NCBI GenBank assembly: GCA_026196615.1
Contig: JAPHSW010000053.1
Location: 1-52,585, forward strand
Length of the DNA: 52,585 nucleotides
Direction of reading: 5' to 3'
Origin: Gammaproteobacteria bacterium
GTDB lineage: Bacteria; Pseudomonadota; Gammaproteobacteria; GRL18
Made by a program: the position numbers and the translations under genes. Each line of letters starts with the position of its first letter. Position 1 is the stretch's first letter. Below the pieces are notes generated by a model that was not told where the DNA came from, searched no databases, and saw only the letters and a program-made list of their open reading frames with translations. Positions 1 to 10,828 of the stretch are shown in pieces.

Positions 1-750
1 AACCGTTCAATTGCCTGGGGAATTGCACAAGCAATGAAACGCGAAGGGGCTGAACTTGCATTTACTTATCAGAATGAAAAGTTAAAAGGACGCGTGGAAA
101 AATTAGCCACTGAATGTGATTCAGACATTGTTTTACCCTGTGATGTTGCCGATGACGAACAAATAGAGAAAGTGTTCGAAGATCTTGATAATTTCTGGGA
201 TCATCTTGATATCATTGTTCATTCTGTAGCATTTGCACCAAGAGAAGAGCTTAGCGGTGAATATCTTGATAGTGTGACTAGAAAAGGATTTATTACAGCC
301 CATGAAATCAGTTCATACAGTTTTGCAGCTCTTGCAAAAGCAGGACGTAATATGATGGAGGGTCAAAATGGTGCTCTATTGACTCTATCTTATCTTGGTT
401 CAGACCGAATAATGCCAAATTATAATGTCATGGGACTTGCTAAAGCCAGCCTTGAAGCAAATGTTCGTTATATGTCTGAATCACTTGGACCAGATGGTAT
501 TCGTGTTAACTCAATCTCAGCCGGACCAATTAGAACTCTAGCAGCAGCAGGTATCAGTGATTTCCGAAAAATGTTAACACATGTTGAAGAAAATGCGCCA
601 CTGAGACGTAACGTGACAATTGATGATGTAGGTAATACAGCAGCATTTTTATGTTCAGATTTAGCTTCTGGTATCACTGGTGAAAATATTTATGTTGACT
701 CAGGATACAATCACATTGGTATGGGTGCACTCAATAAATCAGAAGAATAA
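1..750 (+). CDS. fabI: Enoyl-[acyl-carrier-protein] reductase FabI, 5'-truncated by window edge
   Basis: NADH-dependent enoyl-ACP reductase, the last step of each type II fatty-acid elongation cycle in the cytoplasm. The reading frame is open from base 1, where [20 protein letters not shown] is the end of the FabI nucleotide-binding region, so the true start and the first GxxxxxSIA turn partly lie outside the window. The short-chain dehydrogenase/reductase catalytic stretch is present as [20 protein letters not shown] with its Tyr and the YxxxxxxK Tyr/Lys pair. The C-terminal [19 protein letters not shown] is typical of FabI and distinguishes it from FabG. It converges with ppiD across a shared terminator, the same neighbour relation as in Pseudomonas. 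Confidence 0.96.
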   Translation, partial: NRSIAWGIAQAMKREGAELAFTYQNEKLKGRVEKLATECDSDIVLPCDVADDEQIEKVFEDLDNFWDHLDIIVHSVAFAPREELSGEYLDSVTRKGFITAHEISSYSFAALAKAGRNMMEGQNGALLTLSYLGSDRIMPNYNVMGLAKASLEANVRYMSESLGPDGIRVNSISAGPIRTLAAAGISDFRKMLTHVEENAPLRRNVTIDDVGNTAAFLCSDLASGITGENIYVDSGYNHIGMGALNKSEE

Positions 751-797
751 TCACCTCCTTGTCCATTAAGATAAAGTAAATAAGATTCATATGTAAT

Positions 798-836
798 AAA
801 AAAGCCAGTACCTCATAAAGAAGTACTGGCTTTTTT
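798..836. terminator. Bidirectional Rho-independent terminator between fabI and ppiD
   Basis: GCCAGTAC (804-811) pairs with GTACTGGC (823-830). The stem is preceded by an A-run and followed by a T-run, so it can terminate fabI on the plus strand and ppiD on the minus strand. Confidence 0.85.
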
Positions 837-916
837 AATAATATGCAAAAAAAACTCTTATTAATATTGGCTTCTATTAGTTCATTTCACCTCAAAATCA
901 ATAAGAATTCAAAGAA

Positions 917-2800
917 TTATTCTTCCTCTGCAATCAATAGTTTTTCATTAATCACAATTTCAGACTCAGAACGAATTTGTAAAACTGATAATGAAGTTTC
1001 AACGTTACCTTTATTTTGCAACAAAGCCTTTTTAATATTATCAAATAATGCTTGATCCCCACTGTCACCATCTTCAATGGACTTAATATTTACGATAGCA
1101 ATATCACCATTCATCATTTTTGTAGTAGCAAATTTTGTTTCACGAGGCATTGTGAATGCTTTACGAATAATATCAGCAGGTACTTTTATCATTTCTTGAC
1201 GATCAACCGTTCCTGTATTTTCAACAATAAAAGCATTGGTCAGTGCAAGTTCTTCGAATACAGCCCCCTCAGTCAATTGTTTAACAATTTCAGTTGCCTT
1301 TTCTTGTGCTTTTGAAGTTAATAAATCCCTAGTTAAGCGTTTTTGAATTTGTTCTTTTACTTCTTCTAAAGGTTTAACATTAGCGGGTATACGTTCAATA
1401 ACACGGATAACAGCAACATGATCTTCATCAAGTTCAATTAAATCACTATTATTACCTTCTTCTAAAACACTGTCACCAAAAGCAGCATTGAGTAATTTAG
1501 GATTAGCAAAAATACCTTCACCACCAGAGCTACTGATAAAATCACTTTCTTTTATTTTTAAATTAAGCTCTGAAGCAACAGGTTCTAAAGAATCAGGTTG
1601 TTCAAAAGCAGTAGTCTGCATCAGCTCAACTTGTTCAAAATAAGAATTTTCAACTTGCTCAATCTGAATAGACTCAATGATTTTATCTTTAACATCTTCA
1701 AGAGGTTTTGATTCGCCTCCTTCAATTGAATCCAGTTTTATAATGTGATAGCCAAATGATGATTCAACCAGTCCCGAAATATCACCTGGATTTAATGAAA
1801 AAGCACTGTCTTCAAAAGCAGGAACCATTTCCCCTCTACCAAAGAAACCAAGATCACCACCGCTATCAGCTGAGCCGGGATCTTTTGAAAACTCTTTTGC
1901 CATTTCAGAAAAATCAGCACCTTGATTGATTTTATCTAAGACAACCTGAGCGTCTTGTTTCACTTTATCTTTAGCACTACTGTCAGCATCTGTTGCAAAA
2001 GTAAATAGGATATGACTTGCTTTACGACGTTCTGGTTGGGTATATTGCGCTATATTACTTTGATAGTATTTATCAATTTGCTCATCTGTAATTTGTATAT
2101 CTTTAGCAAGCTCTTTACGAGAGATTTCAAGGTAGGCCAATTTAATTTGTTCAGGATTTTCAAATTGATTTTGAAAACTCTGATAATAGTTTGATATCTC
2201 TTCTTCATTCACAGTCACAGAATCTTTGAAATTTTCTGCTTTAATAACTGCATAAGCAATGTCTCTTTTCTGTTTTACTAACTGAATCACGCGTTCAACT
2301 TCAAGATCGGAAACAAACGTTGAATTATTAATACCCTCAGAAAATTGTTGCAGTAATAATTGGGTTGCTACTCGATTACGATAATTAGATTTACTATACG
2401 CACTGGGTAAAGAACGGTTATAAACTTCTTCAGAAAAGACCCCATCTAATTGAAAGTTTGTATCAGCACGAATATATGCATCCACTTGTTCTTTACTGAT
2501 CGTTTGTCCCGTATCTGATAGAAAATTAAGTAAAGCACGATTATTAATTAATTTTTCAAGTACAACTTTCTTAATCAGGGCATCATCTACCTGACCTTTA
2601 AATTCTTTTGATTGTTCCTGAACAGCGTTTTGAAATTCCTGCACAGATACTTTGTAATCACCCACGTTGGCAACAGAAGGATTGGAGTCAGGAGTGATAT
2701 AACTATTGATACCCCAGAGTGCAAAAGGAATTGAAATCAGAATTACGATTACCCAGGCAAACCATCCTGTTGCCCTTTCTCTGATACTGTGTAGAAGCAT
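917..2800 (-). CDS. ppiD: Periplasmic folding chaperone / peptidyl-prolyl isomerase PpiD
   Basis: Inner-membrane-anchored periplasmic chaperone of the SurA/PpiD type, which meets newly secreted proteins near the Sec translocon. The 627-residue length matches E. coli PpiD (about 620). Residues 12-34 (WFAWVIVILISIPFALWGI) are the single N-terminal membrane anchor. A SurA_N-like region covers roughly 40-200, and one parvulin domain covers about 259-358 with the usual RKASHILF start and SSFGYHIIKLD end. The C-terminal 250 residues are a chaperone-like region. It follows hupB and two tRNA genes on the same strand, as in Pseudomonas. The ATG at 2798-2800 is used. Confidence 0.95.
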   Translation of the reverse strand: MLLHSIRERATGWFAWVIVILISIPFALWGINSYITPDSNPSVANVGDYKVSVQEFQNAVQEQSKEFKGQVDDALIKKVVLEKLINNRALLNFLSDTGQTISKEQVDAYIRADTNFQLDGVFSEEVYNRSLPSAYSKSNYRNRVATQLLLQQFSEGINNSTFVSDLEVERVIQLVKQKRDIAYAVIKAENFKDSVTVNEEEISNYYQSFQNQFENPEQIKLAYLEISRKELAKDIQITDEQIDKYYQSNIAQYTQPERRKASHILFTFATDADSSAKDKVKQDAQVVLDKINQGADFSEMAKEFSKDPGSADSGGDLGFFGRGEMVPAFEDSAFSLNPGDISGLVESSFGYHIIKLDSIEGGESKPLEDVKDKIIESIQIEQVENSYFEQVELMQTTAFEQPDSLEPVASELNLKIKESDFISSSGGEGIFANPKLLNAAFGDSVLEEGNNSDLIELDEDHVAVIRVIERIPANVKPLEEVKEQIQKRLTRDLLTSKAQEKATEIVKQLTEGAVFEELALTNAFIVENTGTVDRQEMIKVPADIIRKAFTMPRETKFATTKMMNGDIAIVNIKSIEDGDSGDQALFDNIKKALLQNKGNVETSLSVLQIRSESEIVINEKLLIAEEE

Positions 2801-3084
2801 TAAATTATCTCATTCAATTAAGTTAAAACAATAATACTGCTTATAAGCAATTCAATAACATATGATTATATACATCTTAAACATGATTAACCAGATTGCC
2901 ATTACATATAGATAAATTGTAGATAGATTATGGTTATAGTAGTTTAAGAAAAATCAGTGAAAACCCCATAAAATTAAAGGCAGTTTATAGCATATTTTCA
3001 AACAAAATAAGTTAAATTCTTAGGAAACTTATTTCATTTAACTATTCACTTTATATCATCTTTTTTATAAACAGAAGTCCAAAA
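2801..3084. other. AT-rich intergenic leader of ppiD
   Basis: This is the stretch between the tRNA-Asp terminator and the ppiD start. It is very AT-rich and contains no open frame or RNA gene that I can support. It presumably carries the ppiD promoter (minus strand), but no -35/-10 pair stands out. Confidence 0.4.
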
Positions 3085-3109
3085 AAAAGCGCGTCATAAA
3101 CGCGCTTTT
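3085..3109 (-). terminator. Terminator of the tRNA-Val/tRNA-Asp unit
   Basis: AAAAGCGCG (3085-3093) and CGCGCTTTT (3101-3109) form a GC-rich stem with a seven-base loop. On the minus strand the stem runs into a T-tract six bases after the tRNA-Asp 3' end. Confidence 0.85.
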
Positions 3110-3114
3110 ATATA

Positions 3115-3191
3115 TGGCGGAACGGACGGGACTCGAACCCGCGACCCCCTGCGTGACAGGCAGGTATTCTAACCAGCTGAACTACCGCTCC
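3115..3191 (-). tRNA. tRNA-Asp (GTC)
   Basis: A 77-base cloverleaf including an encoded CCA (TGG at 3115-3117 on the plus strand). The seven-base acceptor stem GGAGCGG/CCGTTCC, the GGTTCGAGTC T-loop and the anticodon loop CTGTCAC are all readable. The anticodon GTC is at 3155-3157. It lies downstream of tRNA-Val between hupB and ppiD. Confidence 0.96.
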
Positions 3192-3285
3192 AAATTTTTC
3201 AAATAAAAACAGTTTTCTATTTGTTTATACATTTAGTATTAGTAAATTTCTAATTGACTAAATGAACAATCATACTGAATTTAAA

Positions 3286-3362
3286 TGGTGGGTGATATAA
3301 GATTCGAACTTATGACCCCCGCCTTGTAAGGGCGGTGCTCTAACCAGCTGAGCTAATCACCC
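3286..3362 (-). tRNA. tRNA-Val (TAC)
   Basis: A 77-base cloverleaf with encoded CCA. The acceptor GGGTGAT pairs with ATCACCC, the anticodon loop CTTACAA gives TAC (3326-3328), and the T-loop is GTTCGAATC. It is probably co-transcribed with tRNA-Asp, and possibly by read-through from hupB, since no terminator is evident in the 156 bases after hupB. Confidence 0.96.
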
Positions 3363-3518
3363 TAATATCTTGATTAAAGAGCTTTTTTTAAAGCTCTATT
3401 AATTAAGATGTTCTAGTGAAAGTATTGTAAAGAAATTGAGTTACTAAAAAACTTAATCTACTAAAGGATCTTAGTTTAAAACAACATTTTCTTGCTAAAT
3501 GACTTTCCAAGAAAGCGC

Positions 3519-3791
3519 TTAGTTTACAGCTTCTTTTAATGCTTTACCAGCTTTAAATGCAGGATTTTTTGATGCTTTAATTTGTATCGTTTCGCCTGTA
3601 CGAGGATTACGTCCAGTGCGTGCAGCTCTTTCTCTAACTTCAAAAGTTCCGAAACCAATCAAAGTGACAGGTTCGTTACTAGCAAGTGAATCAGTAATTG
3701 CTTTAATAGTTGCATCTAATGCACGTCCAGCTGACGCTTTAGGTAAGTCAGCATTTTCAGCAATAGCGTTTATTAGTTCAGATTTATTCAC
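3519..3791 (-). CDS. hupB: DNA-binding protein HU, beta type
   Basis: Small histone-like nucleoid protein of 90 residues, the usual HU length, acting as a dimer that bends [19 protein letters not shown] at the start, the GFGTF turn, and the DNA-binding beta-arm [15 protein letters not shown] with its tip proline are all present. HU and not IHF is indicated by the arm sequence, the length and the position between lon and ppiD. The start is GTG (3789-3791) with a strong Shine-Dalgarno AGGGGAG six bases upstream. Confidence 0.97.
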   Translation of the reverse strand: MNKSELINAIAENADLPKASAGRALDATIKAITDSLASNEPVTLIGFGTFEVRERAARTGRNPRTGETIQIKASKNPAFKAGKALKEAVN

Positions 3792-4225
3792 AAAAGCTCC
3801 CCTTTTTATTATCTATAAAAAAACATTTAAAATCATATTGAATGAAACGAATTTCAGTTCATTAGATCTTAACCAACCATTTTAAAATTGAGATGAAAAG
3901 TCAAAATGTAATTATAGAAAGATAAGATATAAAAAAAAATATTAAATAACACAAGTGTTGTGTAACAACGGATACAGGGGTATTGAATCAAAATTTATTG
4001 TTAAAATCTAGCAATATTTTTAATTTCTTTGATATTTATTTAAAATACTATAAAAGCATCACATATTAAGAACCTTTTACAATTAATAAAAGGTCAATAA
4101 AACAAAGTGTTACATATAAATTCCAATCTTTTTTTGTCATTACTTATAAAAAAAATTTATTCAAATAAATAAACAAAATATGACAAATCAATTTTAAAAA
4201 AAATATTAAATATGAAAAAAAGCCC
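3792..4225. other. Intergenic region between lon and hupB
   Basis: About 430 bases of very AT-rich DNA with many A- and T-tracts. It must hold the hupB promoter on the minus strand. I see no open frame, RNA gene or clear repeat in it. Confidence 0.4.
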
Positions 4226-4263
4226 AAAAAAAAGCATCAATAACAAGTTATTGATGCTTTTTT
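4226..4263 (-). terminator. Rho-independent terminator of lon
   Basis: GCATCAATAAC (4234-4244) is directly followed, after two bases, by GTTATTGATGC (4247-4257). The stem is flanked by A-runs and T-runs. On the minus strand it lies 40 bases past the lon stop codon. Confidence 0.88.
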
Positions 4264-4302
4264 GTATTACATAAATACTAAAATTAAGATAGAGAAGTAT
4301 TT

Positions 4303-6720
4303 CTAATGTGCTCTAATACCTGCAGATTTTTTTCTAGATTTAACTTTTCCTGAAGAAACAGTTACTTTGGTTGGCTCTGGTGAATGAACCAAAGCAAGTT
4401 GTAACACTTCATCAATCCACTGAACAGGATGAATATCAAGTTTTGAAACAATGTTTTTTGGTAATTCAACCAAATCCTTTTTGTTTTCATGTGGAATAAT
4501 TACAGTCTTAATACCACTTCTTAAAGCCGCTAAAAGTTTTTCTTTTAAGCCACCAATAGGTAGTACTTCACCACGCAAGGTTATTTCACCTGTCATTGCA
4601 ACATCAGCTTTTACTGGTATTTCTGTCAATGCAGAAACAAGTGCTGTGCACATCCCGATACCCGCACTAGGACCATCTTTTGGAATAGCACCTTCTGGAA
4701 CATGAATATGAATATCTTTGCTTTCATAAATTTCATATGGAATTCCCAGTGTATCTGAACGACTACGAACCACAGACATTGCAGCCTGAATAGATTCTTT
4801 CATCACGTCACCTAATTGACCTGTAACACTATTTTTTCCTTTACCAGGCATGACAGCAGTTTCAATCGTTAATATTTCACCACCAACCTCTGTCCATGCA
4901 AGGCCTGTTACTTGACCAATTTGATTTTCCTGTTCAACACTACCATATCGGAAACGACGAACACCAAGATACTTTTCTAAGTTCCGACTGGTAACAGATA
5001 CTTTTTTGGTTTTCTTATCCAATAGGATTTCTTTCACAACCTTACGGGCAATTTTTGCCACTTCACGCTCAATACTTCTCACACCTGCTTCACGAGTATA
5101 ATAACGAACAATATCTCGAATAGCGCCTTCACTAATACTTAATTCTGTTTCTTTTAAACCATTATTTTTTAATTGTTTAGGAATCAAATAACGTGAAACA
5201 ATATTTAACTTCTCTTCTTCTGTATACCCCGGAAGACGTATAACTTCCATTCGGTCAAGTAAAGGCCCTGGAATGTTCATGCTATTTGAAGTTGCAACAA
5301 ACATCACTTCTGATAAATCATAATCCACTTCCATATAGTGATCATTAAACGTATTATTTTGCTCTGGATCTAAAACTTCTAATAATGCTGAAGAGGGATC
5401 GCCACGCATATCCATTGCCATTTTATCAATTTCATCCAACAAGAAGAAAGGATTTTTTACTTCGACCTTAGATAAATTTTGCATAATTTTGCCTGGCATA
5501 GAACCAATATAAGTTCTTCGATGACCACGTATTTCAGCCTCATCACGCACCCCACCTAAAGACATACGTGTAAATTTACGATTAGTTGCCCTGGCAATAG
5601 ATTGTCCTAGTGATGTCTTACCAACGCCTGGAGGACCAACAAGACATAAGATAGGACCTTTAAGTTTTTTCATACGTTGCTGGACTGCAAGATATTCCAA
5701 AATACGCTCTTTGACTTTTTCAAGACCATAATGATCTTCTTCTAAAATTTCTTCCGCTTTAGTGAGATCATGACGCACTTTAGAACGCTTTTTCCAGGGA
5801 ACATTAGTTAACCATTCAAGATAATTTCTAACCACTGATGCTTCAGCCGACATAGGTGACATCATTTTTAATTTATTAAGCTCAGCCATTCCTTTCTTTT
5901 TAGCTTCTACAGAAAGGCCTGATTCTTTTATTTTTTTCTCAAGCTCTTCAAGCTCATTTGGAACATCATCAATGTCATTGAGTTCTTTCTGAATTGCTTT
6001 CATTTGTTCGTTCAGATAGTATTCTCGCTGACTTTTTTCCATTTGTTGTTTAACACGCCCACGAATCCGTTTTTCGACTTGAAGGATATCAATTTCAGAT
6101 TCCATTTGTGCTAATAAATGTTCAAGACGTTCACGCACACCCGATATTTCTAAAATGACCTGCTTTTCTTCAATTTTAAGAGGCATATGAGCAGCAATCG
6201 TATCTGCTAAGCGACTAGGATCTTCAATGCTGGACAATGAAGAAAGGATTTCAGGCGGCACCTTATCATTCATCTTAACGTATTGATCAAACTGGTTCAT
6301 AACAGTTCGAGTAAGAACATCAGCCTCACGTTCATCTATTTTTTCATGCTCACAAATTGAGATTTGTGCCGTGTAATAATCTTCAGAGGTAAATAAATTT
6401 TCAACTTCAGCACGTTCATCACCCTCAACTAAAACTTTGACAGTGCCATCAGGCAATTTGAGTAATCTAAGAATGGAAGCAATTGTTCCAACCGAATTGA
6501 TGTCTTCTGGACTTGGATCATCATCAGAAGCATTTTTTTGTGCAATAAGAAGGATTTTTTTATCTTCTTCCATCGCTGCTTCAAGTGCATTTATTGACTT
6601 TTCTCGACCTACATAAAGAGGTATCACCATATGAGGATACACAACAACATCACGTAGCGGTAAAACGGGGTAAATTTGTGTTGTATCAGTTACTTTTGAA
6701 ATATTGGTTTCATTCTCCAT
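4303..6720 (-). CDS. lon: ATP-dependent protease Lon
   Basis: Cytoplasmic AAA+ serine protease that degrades misfolded proteins and regulatory substrates. In order: N-terminal LAN substrate-binding domain (about 15-210), coiled-coil region, AAA+ module with Walker [10 protein letters not shown] (Lys368) and Walker [11 protein letters not shown], then the protease domain with the Ser/Lys dyad at Ser685 (DGPSAGIGM) and Lys728 (GGLKEK). Length 805 is normal for LonA. I chose the ATG at 6718-6720 over the adjacent TTG because an AGAGGG ribosome site sits seven bases before it. A sigma-32-like promoter lies about 155 bases upstream, and a terminator follows. Confidence 0.97.
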   Translation of the reverse strand: MENETNISKVTDTTQIYPVLPLRDVVVYPHMVIPLYVGREKSINALEAAMEEDKKILLIAQKNASDDDPSPEDINSVGTIASILRLLKLPDGTVKVLVEGDERAEVENLFTSEDYYTAQISICEHEKIDEREADVLTRTVMNQFDQYVKMNDKVPPEILSSLSSIEDPSRLADTIAAHMPLKIEEKQVILEISGVRERLEHLLAQMESEIDILQVEKRIRGRVKQQMEKSQREYYLNEQMKAIQKELNDIDDVPNELEELEKKIKESGLSVEAKKKGMAELNKLKMMSPMSAEASVVRNYLEWLTNVPWKKRSKVRHDLTKAEEILEEDHYGLEKVKERILEYLAVQQRMKKLKGPILCLVGPPGVGKTSLGQSIARATNRKFTRMSLGGVRDEAEIRGHRRTYIGSMPGKIMQNLSKVEVKNPFFLLDEIDKMAMDMRGDPSSALLEVLDPEQNNTFNDHYMEVDYDLSEVMFVATSNSMNIPGPLLDRMEVIRLPGYTEEEKLNIVSRYLIPKQLKNNGLKETELSISEGAIRDIVRYYTREAGVRSIEREVAKIARKVVKEILLDKKTKKVSVTSRNLEKYLGVRRFRYGSVEQENQIGQVTGLAWTEVGGEILTIETAVMPGKGKNSVTGQLGDVMKESIQAAMSVVRSRSDTLGIPYEIYESKDIHIHVPEGAIPKDGPSAGIGMCTALVSALTEIPVKADVAMTGEITLRGEVLPIGGLKEKLLAALRSGIKTVIIPHENKKDLVELPKNIVSKLDIHPVQWIDEVLQLALVHSPEPTKVTVSSGKVKSRKKSAGIRAH

Positions 6721-6872
6721 CAAGGAGCCCTCTTCTATTGCTTATTATTGATTTTTATATACCATTATCTTGTTAACTTATTTAAAGCAACACAGTAGGT
6801 CTATAAAGCTGTAGAAAGTACAGCACAAGGTCAGTTAATATTTATCTGACACTTTTATTCTATATGATTTAA

Positions 6873-6900
6873 ATATGGGTGTTTAGAGAAAAAAATCAAG
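6873..6900 (-). promoter_or_regulatory. Sigma-32 (RpoH)-type heat-shock promoter for lon
   Basis: Read on the minus strand, CTTGAT (6895-6900) and ACCCATAT (6873-6880) are separated by 14 bases. This closely fits the RpoH consensus CTTGAA-N13-15-CCCCATnT. It points at lon with a leader of about 145 bases. lon is a heat-shock gene in enteric bacteria, so the match is in the expected place. Confidence 0.72.
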
Positions 6901-6930
6901 TCGAAAAGACTTTTTTTAAACGTTAAACAT

Positions 6931-6960
6931 AAAAAAAGAGGCTTAAAAGCCTCTTTTTTT
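6931..6960 (-). terminator. Rho-independent terminator of clpX
   Basis: GAGGCTT (6938-6944) pairs with AAGCCTC (6947-6953). Seven A residues lie on one side and seven T residues on the other. It lies 35 bases past the clpX stop on the minus strand and separates clpX from the lon promoter. Confidence 0.88.
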
Positions 6961-6994
6961 ATTAAACAAATGAATAAACTTCACAAAGAATATT

Positions 6995-8269
6995 CTATTC
7001 TCCCGATGCCTTTTTATCTTCTTTTGCATAAATTAGCATTGGTTCAGACAAACCATTAATAACGGATTCATCAACCACAACAGTTTCAACATCATCAATA
7101 GATGGAAGCTCATACATAGTATCCAGCAATGACTGTTCCATAATTGAACGCAAACCACGCGCACCAGTCTTTCGTTCCATTGCCTTTTTAGCAATCGCTT
7201 TAAGTGCTTCTTCTCTTAAATCAAGTTCAGCACCTTCCATTTCAATCAGTTTGCTATACTGTTTTGCCAATGCATTTTTAGGCTCAGTAAGAATTCGGAT
7301 AAGTGCTTCTTCATCAAGTTCACGTAAAGTTGCTATGACAGGCAAACGTCCTACAAATTCAGGAATTAAGCCGTAACGTGTCAAATCTTCTGGTTCAATA
7401 TCATCAAGCAATTCACCAAACAGTTTTTCATCATCTTTACTAGTCACTTCAGCACCAAAACCTATACCACTTTTATCAGAACGGTTTTGGATCACTTTAT
7501 CCAGCCCAGAGAATGCGCCACCACAAATAAACAGAATATTAGCAGTATTTACCTGTAAAAATTCTTGTTGTGGATGCTTTCGACCACCTTGTGGCGGAAC
7601 AGAAGCCACAGTGCCTTCAATTAGCTTCAACAGTGCTTGCTGAACACCTTCTCCCGACACATCTCGTGTAATAGAAGGGTTATCAGATTTACGTGAAATT
7701 TTATCAATTTCATCGATATAGACAATACCAGTTTGGGCTTTCTCTACATCATAATCACACTTTTGAAGTAATTTTTGAATAATGTTTTCAACATCTTCAC
7801 CAACATAACCGGCTTCAGTTAATGTGGTTGCATCTGCAATAGTAAAAGGGACATCAAGCATACGAGCTAATGTTTCTGCAAGTAATGTCTTACCAGAACC
7901 CGTTGGACCAATCAAAAGAATATTACTTTTTGATAATTCAACATCGTCTTTCTTATAGCCATTTTCAAGACGTTTATAATGATTATAAACAGCAACAGAA
8001 AGGATTTTTTTAGCACCCGCCTGGCCAATCACATATTCATCTAAATTCTTATTAATTTCACGAGGTGTTGGTAATTTCTTACCTGGAACTGAACCACCCT
8101 GCTCCTGAATTTCTTCGCGAATGATATCATTACAGAGCTCAACACATTCGTCACAGATGAATACTGAAGGCCCTGCAATTAATTTTCTCACTTCATGTTG
8201 GCTTTTACCACAAAATGAGCAGTAGAGTAGCTTACCATTATCATCTTTATTTTGAGTATCATCACTCAT
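6995..8269 (-). CDS. clpX: ClpXP unfoldase subunit ClpX
   Basis: AAA+ hexameric unfoldase that recognises tagged substrates and feeds them into ClpP. The N-terminal zinc-binding domain has Cys17, Cys20, Cys39 and Cys42. Walker A GPTGSGKT is at 121-128 and Walker [10 protein letters not shown] at 182-190. The RKH substrate loop (GGRKHPQQ) and the IGF loop that docks on ClpP ([10 protein letters not shown]) are both present. At 424 residues it is full length. It lies 239 bases downstream of clpP on the same strand. Confidence 0.97.
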   Translation of the reverse strand: MSDDTQNKDDNGKLLYCSFCGKSQHEVRKLIAGPSVFICDECVELCNDIIREEIQEQGGSVPGKKLPTPREINKNLDEYVIGQAGAKKILSVAVYNHYKRLENGYKKDDVELSKSNILLIGPTGSGKTLLAETLARMLDVPFTIADATTLTEAGYVGEDVENIIQKLLQKCDYDVEKAQTGIVYIDEIDKISRKSDNPSITRDVSGEGVQQALLKLIEGTVASVPPQGGRKHPQQEFLQVNTANILFICGGAFSGLDKVIQNRSDKSGIGFGAEVTSKDDEKLFGELLDDIEPEDLTRYGLIPEFVGRLPVIATLRELDEEALIRILTEPKNALAKQYSKLIEMEGAELDLREEALKAIAKKAMERKTGARGLRSIMEQSLLDTMYELPSIDDVETVVVDESVINGLSEPMLIYAKEDKKASGE

Positions 8270-8508
8270 AAAACGAACCTCATATTAGAGCATTGTAAGC
8301 CCCATATTTTAAACATATTCTAAAGCGATATAATTTAATGTGTAAACATTAAAAAGCTTTAAACAATTAAGAACACTAAAAGAAATAGAGCCTCACTGAT
8401 TTTATTACTAGTATAGTTAACATATATAAGACTTATTCATAAATAAATCAACATTTATCATAGTTATGACTAAGAAAATAACGAAATAGTGAAAAATCAG
8501 TTCTTAGT

Positions 8509-9159
8509 TTATTTCTCTTCAGATGAATTCGTTTCTCGAGTAGTGATGACTTGATCAATCAATCCATATTCAACTGCTTGATCAGAACTAAGGAAATTAT
8601 CACGATCAGTGTCTTGAGCAATTATATCCAGCTCCTGCCCTGTATGCGATGCCATAATCTGATTAAGTTTCTCTTTTAGAGTTAAAATTTCTTGTGCGTG
8701 AATAGCAATATCAGAAGCCTGACCTTGAAATCCGCCAAGTGGTTGATGAATCATCATCCTTGAGTTAGGAAGACAATAGCGCTTACCTTTAGCTCCACCA
8801 GTAAGTAACAGAGCACCCATACTTGCAGCCTGTCCAATACACATAGTACTCACATCAGGTTTAATAAACTGCATAGTGTCATAGATTGACATACCTGCTG
8901 TCACAGAACCACCAGGAGAATTAATGTAAAGGTGAATGTCTTTATCTGGGTTTTCAGATTCCAGAAATAATAATTGCGCAACAATCAAGTTAGCCATTTG
9001 GTCTTCAACCTGACCAACTAAAAAAATCACCCGTTCTTTCAGTAATCTTGAATAAATATCAAAAGAACGTTCCCCTCTTGCTGTTTGCTCAATAACCATT
9101 GGTACTAGACCAAGTGCATCAGCTTCTACAGCTCCATTTGTGATATTGTTATTTATCAT
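8509..9159 (-). CDS. clpP: ATP-dependent Clp protease proteolytic subunit ClpP
   Basis: Tetradecameric serine protease chamber partnered with ClpX. The catalytic triad is visible as Ser113 ([11 protein letters not shown]), His138 (MMIHQPLGG) and Asp187 (DTDRDNF), each offset by two from E. coli numbering. The oxyanion-hole GGSVTAG motif is intact. Length 216 includes a short N-terminal extension expected to be cleaved. The start ATG has AAGGA about ten bases upstream. It sits between tig and clpX, as in most gammaproteobacteria. Confidence 0.97.
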   Translation of the reverse strand: MINNNITNGAVEADALGLVPMVIEQTARGERSFDIYSRLLKERVIFLVGQVEDQMANLIVAQLLFLESENPDKDIHLYINSPGGSVTAGMSIYDTMQFIKPDVSTMCIGQAASMGALLLTGGAKGKRYCLPNSRMMIHQPLGGFQGQASDIAIHAQEILTLKEKLNQIMASHTGQELDIIAQDTDRDNFLSSDQAVEYGLIDQVITTRETNSSEEK

Positions 9160-9297
9160 TAAGTTACAGTCCTTATTTGATGTTTAGACTTCAGTTTATA
9201 GTGTGTGCTAAAGAGAAAATTGACATTCCCTTCTTTAGCACCAAGCTGGTTAGAATTTACTCAGCTTGCAACTCTTCAAACAAATTAAATATAAAAA

Positions 9298-10605
9298 TTA
9301 AGCTTCTTCTTGCTTAGGATTCATGAACTCAGTAAAGCTAAAGTCTTTTTCAGCAATAGTTGCTTGTTCACAAGCCCAGTCTACAATCTTTTCTTCAAGC
9401 ACAAATGACTCAATTTCAGCCAATTTTTCTTTGTCAGACATATAGTAGTCCATCACTTCCTGAGGATTCTCATATGTCGCTGCTAATTCATTGATTTTTT
9501 CTTTTACTGATTCAGGCGAAGCAGTGATTTCATTTACTTTAACCAATTCAGCCAATAACATGCCAAGTGAAACACGACGTTTTGCTTGATCTTCAAAAAG
9601 ACTGGTTTGAAGTTGAGCTTCACCCTGACCTTCCATTTGATACTGAGATTGCATTTGCTGAGCCATATTTTTGGCTTCTTCTTCAACTAATGACTGAGGA
9701 ACAGTTATATCATTAATTTCCAAAATAGAATCCATTACCTGATTTTTTAATTTAGCTGAAATTGCTTTATCAAGTTCCAGTTGCATGTTCTTTTTAACTT
9801 CGGCACGAAATGCATCGATACCGCCTTCTTTAATACCAAACTTTGCAAAAAATTCATCATTTAATTCTGGAAGCGTGGCTTCTTTAACTGCTGAAACTGA
9901 AACAGCAAATTGAACATCTTTGCCAGCAACATCTTTATAGTGATAATCTTCGGGAAACTTAAGATCTAAAGTCAAATTATCACCAGCTTTTGCACCTTTT
10001 ATGCCTTCCTCAAAGCCTTCAATCATTTGCCCCTGACCGAGAGTTACTGGAACTTGCTGACCTTCGTTACCTTTAAAAGCTTCACCATCAATAGTGCCCG
10101 TAAAATCAACCACAACCTGATCATCAGCTTGAGCACCACGTTCTACATCTGTAAACGTCTGATTTTGTTTACGAATATTATCAACTGTTGAATCAATATC
10201 ATCTTCACCAATGTTAACATTGGCTTTTTCAAAAGCTTGTCCATCTAAAGATGCTGGTGTTATTTCAGGATAAATTTCAAAGACTGCTTTATATTTGAAG
10301 GTATCGTTATCATCATTTTCAATCATATCAATTTTAGGCTGACCTGCAGGTTTTAATTTTTCCTGATTGATTGCCTCATAATAGGTTTGTTGAAGTTTCT
10401 CATTTAAAACTTCTGCTTCTACCTGACCACCATAACGCTTTTTGATAACCGCCATAGGAATTTTACCAGGACGAAAACCATTAATTTTTGCTGTCTTTGA
10501 TAACGATTGTAAACGAGTGTGAACCTCGCCATTCATTTCTGCTGTTGCAAACTCAACAACCATTTCTCTTTCAAGACCATCTTTTGTTTCTACTGAAACT
10601 TGCAT
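9298..10605 (-). CDS. tig: Trigger factor, ribosome-associated chaperone
   Basis: Binds the ribosomal exit tunnel and shields nascent chains. The ribosome-docking signature GFRPGKIPMAVIKKRYG is at about residues 43-59. An FKBP-type isomerase domain follows (about 150-245, from ADDQVVVDFTGTIDGEAFKG on), then a long helical C-terminal chaperone domain. Length 435 is typical. The ATG is preceded by GAGGA at good spacing. A long inverted repeat lies 36 bases upstream of the start, probably in the mRNA leader. Confidence 0.96.
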   Translation of the reverse strand: MQVSVETKDGLEREMVVEFATAEMNGEVHTRLQSLSKTAKINGFRPGKIPMAVIKKRYGGQVEAEVLNEKLQQTYYEAINQEKLKPAGQPKIDMIENDDNDTFKYKAVFEIYPEITPASLDGQAFEKANVNIGEDDIDSTVDNIRKQNQTFTDVERGAQADDQVVVDFTGTIDGEAFKGNEGQQVPVTLGQGQMIEGFEEGIKGAKAGDNLTLDLKFPEDYHYKDVAGKDVQFAVSVSAVKEATLPELNDEFFAKFGIKEGGIDAFRAEVKKNMQLELDKAISAKLKNQVMDSILEINDITVPQSLVEEEAKNMAQQMQSQYQMEGQGEAQLQTSLFEDQAKRRVSLGMLLAELVKVNEITASPESVKEKINELAATYENPQEVMDYYMSDKEKLAEIESFVLEEKIVDWACEQATIAEKDFSFTEFMNPKQEEA

Positions 10606-10640
10606 TTTCTATCCTCGTTACAATCGAATTAATTTTAATA

Positions 10641-10706
10641 AACTCATTACCGATATAAATTACTGGCTGTTCATAAACAATAGGTAATTCATATCGGTAA
10701 TGAGTT
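10641..10706 (-). repeat. Long near-perfect inverted repeat in the tig leader
   Basis: Two 23-base arms (10641-10663 and 10684-10706) are inverted copies with one mismatch, separated by a 20-base spacer. In the tig transcript they would form a stable hairpin ending 36 bases before the start codon. There is no T-run, so it does not look like a terminator. It may be an RNA regulatory element, a protein-binding palindrome or a small mobile-element relic. Confidence 0.75.
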
Positions 10707-10828
10707 ATAAATAATATAGCTAAGCTGATACATATAGCCTAACAAAACATTATACAATATCTTGACACTAATAATTAATACTTTTTAGTAAAGAAACAAA
10801 GAAAAATTACTAATTAAGAGCAGATTAG

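Noticed and set aside
6808-6824. GCTGTA-N5-TACAGC, resembling a LexA/SOS box upstream of lon
   Set aside because: The spacing is one base short of the CTGT-N8-ACAG pattern, and it lies downstream of the heat-shock promoter; more likely a leader hairpin or chance.
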